DNA of 64,000 nucleotides from Baylisascaris procyonis (taxonomy: Eukaryota; Nematoda; Chromadorea; Rhabditida; Ascarididae), in the NCBI GenBank assembly GCA_037389465.1, contig JAZARR010000272.1, forward strand, positions 552,501 to 616,500, read 5' to 3'. Numbering within the stretch: the stretch's first letter is position 1; the number at the start of each line of letters is the position of its first letter. The notes below the pieces were generated by a model. It ran no database searches. It saw nothing but the letters and a program-made list of their open reading frames with translations, and was not told the DNA's origin. This document shows positions 61,901-64,000 of this stretch, in pieces. The translations under genes and the position numbers were made by a program.

Positions 61901-63085
61901 CGTTTCTTTCATGTTCCTCCTTTAGCTCGGCGATGAGCACGTCTATTCTGGACCCAAAATGTGCCTCCACGCTGTCATATGAAAAAATTATGCGCTTTAT
62001 CAAAGAGTAGAATAAAATTGAATTGAAATGCCTTCTAGCGTTAAAAAATGCTTCATTTTATTGCCTTTTCAGATGCTGTCGGATGCACCGGCCCATCATC
62101 TGTTCGTTCTTATGGGGCCTGTAACTGAGACACAAACACATCTTCCGGATGTTTGTTTTGCCCATCGTTTCTTTATTCATTCATTTGAAAGTGATTCAAT
62201 GAAATATCGATAGACAGAGAAGACATATATGCTTAAAAAGATTGATGGGATTGATGGGAATGGACAGGAGTGCATAGGTTGGAAGGTTAAGTAGTGGTAG
62301 GTCGGCCTGAATTCGTAATCGTAAAGTAATGTCGCCTAAATTCAAGATGTATGATTTTTCGTTGTCTTGCATTCGCGTTGACCACTGAAGTTAACATGCG
62401 AATCGCCTTCCTCAATCAATAAACCTGAGCAGAGGTATAAGTAGATTTGCCAGAGTTGGTCGCTGCCGTTGTGCGAGCCACATCCACTGTGTCGTTTATA
62501 GTGATTGCGAGGGGAATTATTTCGGTGAATTAGATAGGTTCTTTGTAGGTTCAGTAAATATAACTTTGGATTGAGCCATCACTTCTACAGAGAGTGTGTG
62601 ATAATATCGGGGATGTTTAACTTAGGCCATTGAATAAAATGTTGGATATGAATATTCATAAGATAATGCAGGTGAAGTTCAGTATCTTTTCAGTGTCAGC
62701 GCAATTACTGCAGACGAATTGTTAGCAATTATCGAGTTTGATTGATAAATGAATTTATTCATCGAGTCCCTAAGTTGGACTGAATCCGAAGTTTATAGCA
62801 CGCAGTTTTTCAAATTCTTTGGGATGAGTCACCTCCTCCTCCCCCCCTCCCCACCTCCATCTGTCCCAAAAAGAGCAAAATTTATAGCCCTGATGCTTTT
62901 ATTCGAGTTGTGCGATGTCATTGTTGAGGGAAGTGCGGATGAAATCATGAAATTTGCAGGTGCTGGTCGTCATTCAAGCATGTATAGAGGGCTTTCTTGC
63001 ATCCTCTACTATATCGAACAATATGGAAAGGAGGAAACGAGCAGCCGGTGATTTATTGCCATGGACTATTTCACAGCAATTTCTT
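34905..63085 (+). CDS. nath-10: RNA cytidine acetyltransferase (NAT10/Kre33/NATH-10), 5' 14 exons
   Basis: Makes N4-acetylcytidine in 18S rRNA and some tRNAs, using ATP and acetyl-CoA in the nucleolus (family knowledge). Exons: 34905-35012, 35885-36040, 37771-37875, 38687-38809, 39290-39466, 41082-41192, 49219-49539, 50717-50819, 52118-52267, 59802-59860, 60608-60699, 61434-61551, 62073-62150, 62960-63085 (last donor uncertain). They join in frame to 609 codons. Landmarks: N-terminus LDNRIRIIIENGVAKGHRSM, WCYKKELGFSSHRKKRMK (exon 2), Walker A ARGRGKSAA (exon 7), Walker B VVIDEAAAIPLP (exon 8), NGYEGTGRSLSLKL (exon 9), YVNRDTLFSFHKASEAFL (exon 12), LSDAPAHHLF (exon 13), AAGDLLPWTISQQF (exon 14). 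The C-terminal acetyltransferase part lies beyond the window. Exon 3 lacks a GT donor. Introns 6 and 9 hold antisense BEL/Pao elements and intron 5 a mariner; other introns hold nothing recognised. Confidence 0.96.
39690..40704 (+). pseudogene. Degenerate mariner-family transposase in NAT10 intron 5
   Basis: Broken frames match the order of a mariner transposase. The N-terminal part at about 39760-40000 has FSHFKASNGDSYDFFE, then a GRPTSFDDDQ-like stretch (GGPTSFDDDQ), HTTVDR and KVQKQGAWV. A middle part follows (KQRKKW). The C-terminal part at about 40400-40640 has REVLPHSP, DHHLFCSL and GIDELPERQEKAL. Several stops and frameshifts interrupt it, and the region of the first catalytic Asp is not preserved. 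It lies in sense orientation inside intron 5. Terminal inverted repeats could not be delimited. It is clearly inactive. Confidence 0.8.
40738..40759. repeat. Perfect 9-bp hairpin
   Basis: GCCTGCAAC and its reverse complement flank the loop AGAA, directly after the mariner relic. It may be part of that element's end, or an incidental structure in the intron. Confidence 0.8.
41974..42391 (-). repeat. Element 1 3' LTR
   Basis: Begins TGTCGAAATTAG on the plus strand after the TAGGG duplication and matches 48574-49015 almost throughout. The inner end differs. Here CATTCGATT runs straight into GTCCATCGAGTGCATCAGCAAATC, whereas the other LTR has a 15-base inverted segment inserted at this point. 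The adjoining GGCGGGA on the minus strand (about 42400-42406) is the likely polypurine primer. Confidence 0.9.
42481..44163 (-). CDS. Envelope-like type I membrane glycoprotein of element 1
   Basis: A 560-codon frame opens at ATG 44161-44163 and ends at TAA 42481-42483, with no internal break. It starts with a signal peptide (MFYIVLITLLLPLTLG). A cysteine-containing ectodomain follows, and near residues 494-516 a membrane span (GGTVIIIVIAVSAILWW) with a basic tail of about 43 residues. Just before the span lies an acidic helical stretch beginning EEFLWEIG. Motifs shared with the env of element 2 are QICP, HETIVW, GRND.AA, LLIT.C, CPW and EEFL. The frame is continuous with the upstream integrase tail, so it may be made as a Pol-Env fusion or from a spliced message. 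Its wider envelope family is not settled. Confidence 0.82.
   Translation of the reverse strand: MFYIVLITLLLPLTLGALRTQICPHKHSGVYVHFPPTRNCSTISSGNWQAGDVNIFRRKMVNVPVIYCSKVVRTICTWAFLRLSLQMTSDTHQSFPIKAEHCRQIALHKHTGSLPLKPTTTPNVWSTQIPPSSSYNLFGTHCTPTTNYIVEFGSVAFLSGSQPLSRHSRTAGCHLRDNQCFTPHETIVWNISTFDQACHYTLLGTYLAHLSPHEIVVDKLQATFRVQGRPPNFTVLHCDFPPSSLQAVNDYIIVPGDCPRLTEESNDTTGRSFLQEYVSETDPENPKLQYLFNVESQRAAVRWCSLRNLFISLLRQISIKNPTAAIRIMLGRNDIAARYIGDSLLITRCYSFKPKAIHQDHRLADRCYELLPVEMDNQLLFITPLDHDLVAQSAEVPCPWTPPKITSKNETLDILSENYEAMTVFTAAKLPDAEIEMMNLALDHAENMEMLAPAKKPNREYMSAVEEFLWEIGADVEAGTRELQEELEGITHKWRWITGGTVIIIVIAVSAILWWKCRDRRKRLETSQVVINLRELKPEGRTRRVASYTPIAVPDSTLGC
44164..45322 (-). pseudogene. Pol remnant: end of protease region, RT start, integrase C-terminus
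   Basis: Just past the solo LTR the frame resumes the conserved region after the protease (LVVGSNFHYI, GPMLGGQGHV). It reaches the reverse-transcriptase start (WPHETLGI, DGRYSVSFPWKRNLPRLATN) and breaks off at about 44.8 kb. It joins directly to an integrase segment (EVLRPADFL, REALLEQWKQSRCNLSRF). Two in-frame TGA codons follow (44608-44610 and 44602-44604) before the integrase C-terminal domain (GELVILRDDNHPRPIWKLA, LLRPISVLFPLE). The missing part comprises the RT palm with its YxDD box, RNase H and the integrase zinc-binding and DDE domains. The join looks like an internal deletion. Confidence 0.85.
45323..46649. mobile_element. Solo LTR nested in element 1 protease
   Basis: The 1,327-bp segment starts TGTATTGACC and ends CGCGACA, so it has TG...CA ends. 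It is flanked by GTAGG on the plus strand (45318-45322 and 46650-46654), a 5-bp target duplication. Removing it brings the protease frame together. It has no gag, pol or env similarity. It contains a GT-rich tract near 45340 and a duplicated block around CGTACGTAATGTTATAA at about 46000 and 46170. Size, ends and duplication fit a solo LTR left by recombination of another LTR element; its family is unknown. Confidence 0.75.
46650..46900 (-). pseudogene. Element 1 aspartic protease, first part
   Basis: The frame holds the catalytic motif FFDSGAQGSYLT (D-S-G) of BEL/Pao retropepsins, the enzyme that cuts Gag-Pol. It is interrupted at 46650 by the solo LTR and resumes at 45322. Upstream it is out of frame with the zinc-knuckle part of gag, with the break near 46.93 kb. 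Confidence 0.82.
46904..48455 (-). pseudogene. Element 1 Gag
   Basis: Starts at ATG 48453-48455. The N-terminal part is helical (RIQLRKLGPHIQLLETKE-like), followed by the BEL/Pao gag signature LPKFEGGATEFAEFWPLFEALV with ILSNALRGQAAEVI. The frame breaks at a CCCCAAAA run near 47.81 kb, continues in a second frame (LRNQLRAL, FVTNCERILRQLA), and breaks again near 47.55 kb. The third frame holds a Pro/Ser-rich linker and three zinc knuckles, CAFCSGRHLSNYC, CRKCLRPGHLASVC and CPRCNGPHDSILC, for nucleic-acid binding. At least two indels make it non-functional unless they are sequence errors. Confidence 0.85.
48561..48573 (-). promoter_or_regulatory. Element 1 primer-binding site
   Basis: Directly inside the 5' LTR the minus strand reads TGGTGCGTCGACC. 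TGG pairs with the CCA end of a tRNA, and the first ten bases equal the site in element 2. The complement, ending CGACGCACCA, resembles a nematode tRNA-Gly(UCC) 3' end. That tRNA assignment is from memory. Confidence 0.7.
48574..49015 (-). repeat. Element 1 5' LTR
   Basis: 442 bp with TG...CA ends in element orientation (TGTTGCACTCG to TTTCGACA). TAGGG follows at 49016-49020. Compared with the 3' LTR it has an 8-base duplication (CGAATGCC repeated near 48757) and a partial palindrome at the outer end, TGCACTCG-ATGGA-CGAGTGCA. It lies about 200 bases from NAT10 exon 7. Confidence 0.9.
52819..53422 (-). repeat. Element 2 3' LTR
   Basis: 604 bp, TGTAGGGG to GCGACA on the plus strand, matching 58431-59036. 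It encodes the last ~43 codons of the accessory ORF. The G-rich outer segment and the duplicated TTCGCGACA at the inner end are shared by both LTRs. Confidence 0.93.
53292..53978 (-). CDS. Basic Ser/Arg-rich accessory ORF of element 2
   Basis: A 228-codon frame starts at ATG 53976-53978, downstream of env, and ends inside the 3' LTR. The N-terminal ~85 residues look globular and aromatic (FIQWWHIGLTPQQKK, YKRCYSFPQNYYGHTVRLY). The rest is low complexity: Pro/Gln-rich, then basic clusters like nuclear localisation signals (RPRKRAKD, KRSKRREE), Ser runs, and a Ser/Arg/Lys tail (SRMSRSEKRKEEKSREERKR). The frame has no break although gag and env of the same element do. Position and composition recall small regulatory proteins of complex retroviruses, such as RNA-binding nuclear factors; that is analogy, not homology. 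Element 1 has no counterpart. I do not recognise the family. Confidence 0.65.
   Translation of the reverse strand: MSNFIQWWHIGLTPQQKKDARFVRERPSQELIYPEKRLFERIRTAELEIKGVPFVLEYKRCYSFPQNYYGHTVRLYKVPQQPQLQHPPAQTVSEPRPRKRAKDSPTPKYHRSSSEDSEQWIPRTPRGDDDAYSSSSEHRSTPSKRSKRREEVREPTRTKPRSTVPSQVVRPQTSRSASTASSSRGVSRMSRSEKRKEEKSREERKRLCFGNRVAGESAMHSLLHVMSM
53423..53432 (-). promoter_or_regulatory. Element 2 polypurine tract
   Basis: TCCAGGGGAG on the minus strand abuts the start of the 3' LTR (TGTCGCG), the expected place for the plus-strand primer. Confidence 0.65.
54222..56020 (-). pseudogene. Envelope-like glycoprotein of element 2 (frameshifted)
   Basis: An ATG at 56018-56020 begins a signal peptide (MGKYAIPFFLLLMVTFLM) followed by TTQICPYRHIGAY, the same start as env 1. 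About 50 codons later, near 55.84-55.86 kb, similarity to env 1 moves to another frame. That frame runs open to the stop at 54222 and includes HETIVW, LLMGRNDVAA, LLITKC, a pre-membrane EEFLQELG stretch, a membrane span (LGIAAFLVLLAMLWVIHALG) and a charged tail. A single indel explains the change of frame, so this copy is probably dead unless the indel is an error. Length and cysteine layout parallel env 1. Confidence 0.8.
56021..57034 (-). pseudogene. Element 2 last zinc knuckle, protease and RT stub
   Basis: The frame starts within knuckle two (KKNHIASTC), then CKTCSGTHHSLLC, and the protease with FLDQGSQSSFVSE. The catalytic triplet is D-Q-G, not D-S/T-G. The conserved downstream block is intact (LLIGSNFMPIV, GLLIGGRGHV), followed by the RT start LWSSDALGI. 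From there the frame runs through a Pro/Thr-rich join directly into the env signal peptide, so protease and env are fused in one frame. RT, RNase H and integrase are missing. Confidence 0.82.
57115..58386 (-). pseudogene. Element 2 Gag, truncated by TGA in zinc knuckle 1
   Basis: The first ATG is 58384-58386, only 44 bases inside the 5' LTR boundary. The protein has an N-terminal helical region, then the BEL/Pao gag signature LPTFDGNPCDWLGFWDLF with LGCLRGKAKAVASGY, LRRLRSPLHTGSDLLRFHNDA and a basic Pro-rich tail. The frame ends in TGA (57115-57117) exactly where the second cysteine of knuckle one is expected (CIF then stop then GGQH..KEC). The same frame continues past the TGA into knuckle two, where a run of ten A (plus-strand T, 57009-57018) shifts it into the protease frame. 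Confidence 0.85.
58420..58430 (-). promoter_or_regulatory. Element 2 primer-binding site
   Basis: TGGTGCGTCGG on the minus strand directly follows the 5' LTR. Its complement CCGACGCACCA fits the 3' end of a nematode tRNA-Gly(UCC) plus CCA, from memory of that tRNA. Element 1 shares the first ten bases. Confidence 0.7.
58431..59036 (-). repeat. Element 2 5' LTR
   Basis: 606 bp with TG...CA ends, followed by GGATC at 59037-59041. Nearly identical to 52819-53422. Long open frames on both strands in the two LTRs are shared because of this identity and are not taken as genes. Confidence 0.93.
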
Positions 63086-64000
63086 GTTGGTTATTATTAT
63101 TATTGAGATTGTAATTCTTATCCTTATTTTTTGCTTTTATTCTTATTATTCACAGCAACTTTTTTTGCTTTTAAACTTTACAGATGATTTATTCTGTTTC
63201 ACAGAGGTGAGGCGTTCACATTTTCGATTCTGGTCGGTTATTGCTCGAAGTGTTGTGAATTATCAAACAGTGCTGAAAATTTGGAGTTCTTGATCTTATA
63301 GGGAGTTGAATTTATTGGAGGTTCTTTTCCTTTGCATCGATCAATGAGGGGATCTTACAGAAGATTGCGGATTATCTAATAACAATGAAAATTTTTACTT
63401 ATTTAATTTTTATAATTATTGAGAGTACCGTTTGCATTAATAAATAAGGGATCTATCAAGAATACTTCGATGGATTCTCTTTAACGATTCACATGCTCAA
63501 CATTATTATGGTGAAGAGGTAGAAAGTATAGATCTCACAGATCTTAGGGCTGCGATGTTTTCGATGTTGAACTAGGGATAGGGCAGGTGGAGGCGCCGCG
63601 CTCTAGGACAGAAGCACCGTCTCTTTTTCTTTTTCTCTGTCTCCTCTCTCTCCACGGTGAGTGTTCGAAACAAAAAAGAAGATTTGCATTGTGCAACAGA
63701 GGTGTTGTGTAAGCAGAACATTGTTGTGCTAGAAGATGGGTGACTCTCAGAACGATACCTCTTTTATCGCTTTATTTTTGCATGATTCTTTTTTTCCATT
63801 CCCCATAAGCGTTGTATATCACCTTCCCACCTCAACCTTTCATTTGACATTATATTGCAAATTTGCTTTACACAAGCCATGATTGCGATATCGTATCTGT
63901 GCATATATATGCGTGCGTGCGTCTTCTGTTTTTCCGTAACATTGAAGCTATAACTCAAGAAATTCGATTGGTATGATTGACCTCTTACACCATGTTTTAC
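63086..64000 (+). other. Start of NAT10 intron 14
   Basis: No further NAT10 exon was found; the next expected segment, leading into the acetyl-CoA-binding region, lies beyond the edge. No other feature is supported. Confidence 0.5.

Overview
The window reads as nuclear DNA of a nematode. It is AT-rich, with genes broken into short exons by introns of about 0.5 to 8 kb. The best-resolved gene is an RNA cytidine acetyltransferase (NAT10/Kre33/NATH-10) whose residues look closer to the Caenorhabditis protein than to the human one. That assignment rests on remembered family similarity, not on a search.

Layout. 0.5-2.5 kb (+): part of an unrecognised secreted-type protein built from CxxxC blocks, with an apparent frameshift near its 3' end. 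4.7-10.4 kb (-): eight exons of the N-terminal half of a WDR47/nemitin-like protein (LisH, CTLH, low-complexity linker); the WD40 half is not seen. 10.4-30 kb: mostly non-coding, with two weak minus-strand candidate exons near 13.4-13.9 kb, two (TA)n tracts (one in a WDR47 intron), a GATA-like tract and a 0.57-kb GAGAAA microsatellite. 30.3-31.0 kb: a decayed coding-like relic. 31.2-33.0 kb: five direct copies of a ~322-bp unit, each with a tRNA-Ile(AAU)-like gene. 34.9-63.1 kb (+): fourteen exons (609 codons) of NAT10, running off the right edge.

The NAT10 introns hold the mobile DNA. Intron 5 carries a dead mariner. Intron 6 carries a 7.0-kb BEL/Pao LTR element (41974-49015, TSD TAGGG), itself hit by a 1.33-kb solo LTR (TSD CCTAC). 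Intron 9 carries a second, different BEL/Pao element (52819-59036, TSD GGATC). Both BEL/Pao elements lie antisense to the host gene. Both keep gag, protease and a long envelope-like glycoprotein gene, yet both lack the body of reverse transcriptase, RNase H and the integrase core.

The most interesting signal is that pair: envelope-bearing, polymerase-deleted BEL/Pao elements that look non-autonomous. The second also carries an extra 228-codon ORF between env and the 3' LTR, predicting a basic, Ser/Arg-rich protein with nuclear-localisation-like clusters, a candidate accessory protein. Other points worth checking are a non-GT donor at NAT10 exon 3, the CxxxC protein, the tRNA-Ile tandem array without nearby Pol III terminators, and the missing WD40 half of the WDR47-like gene.
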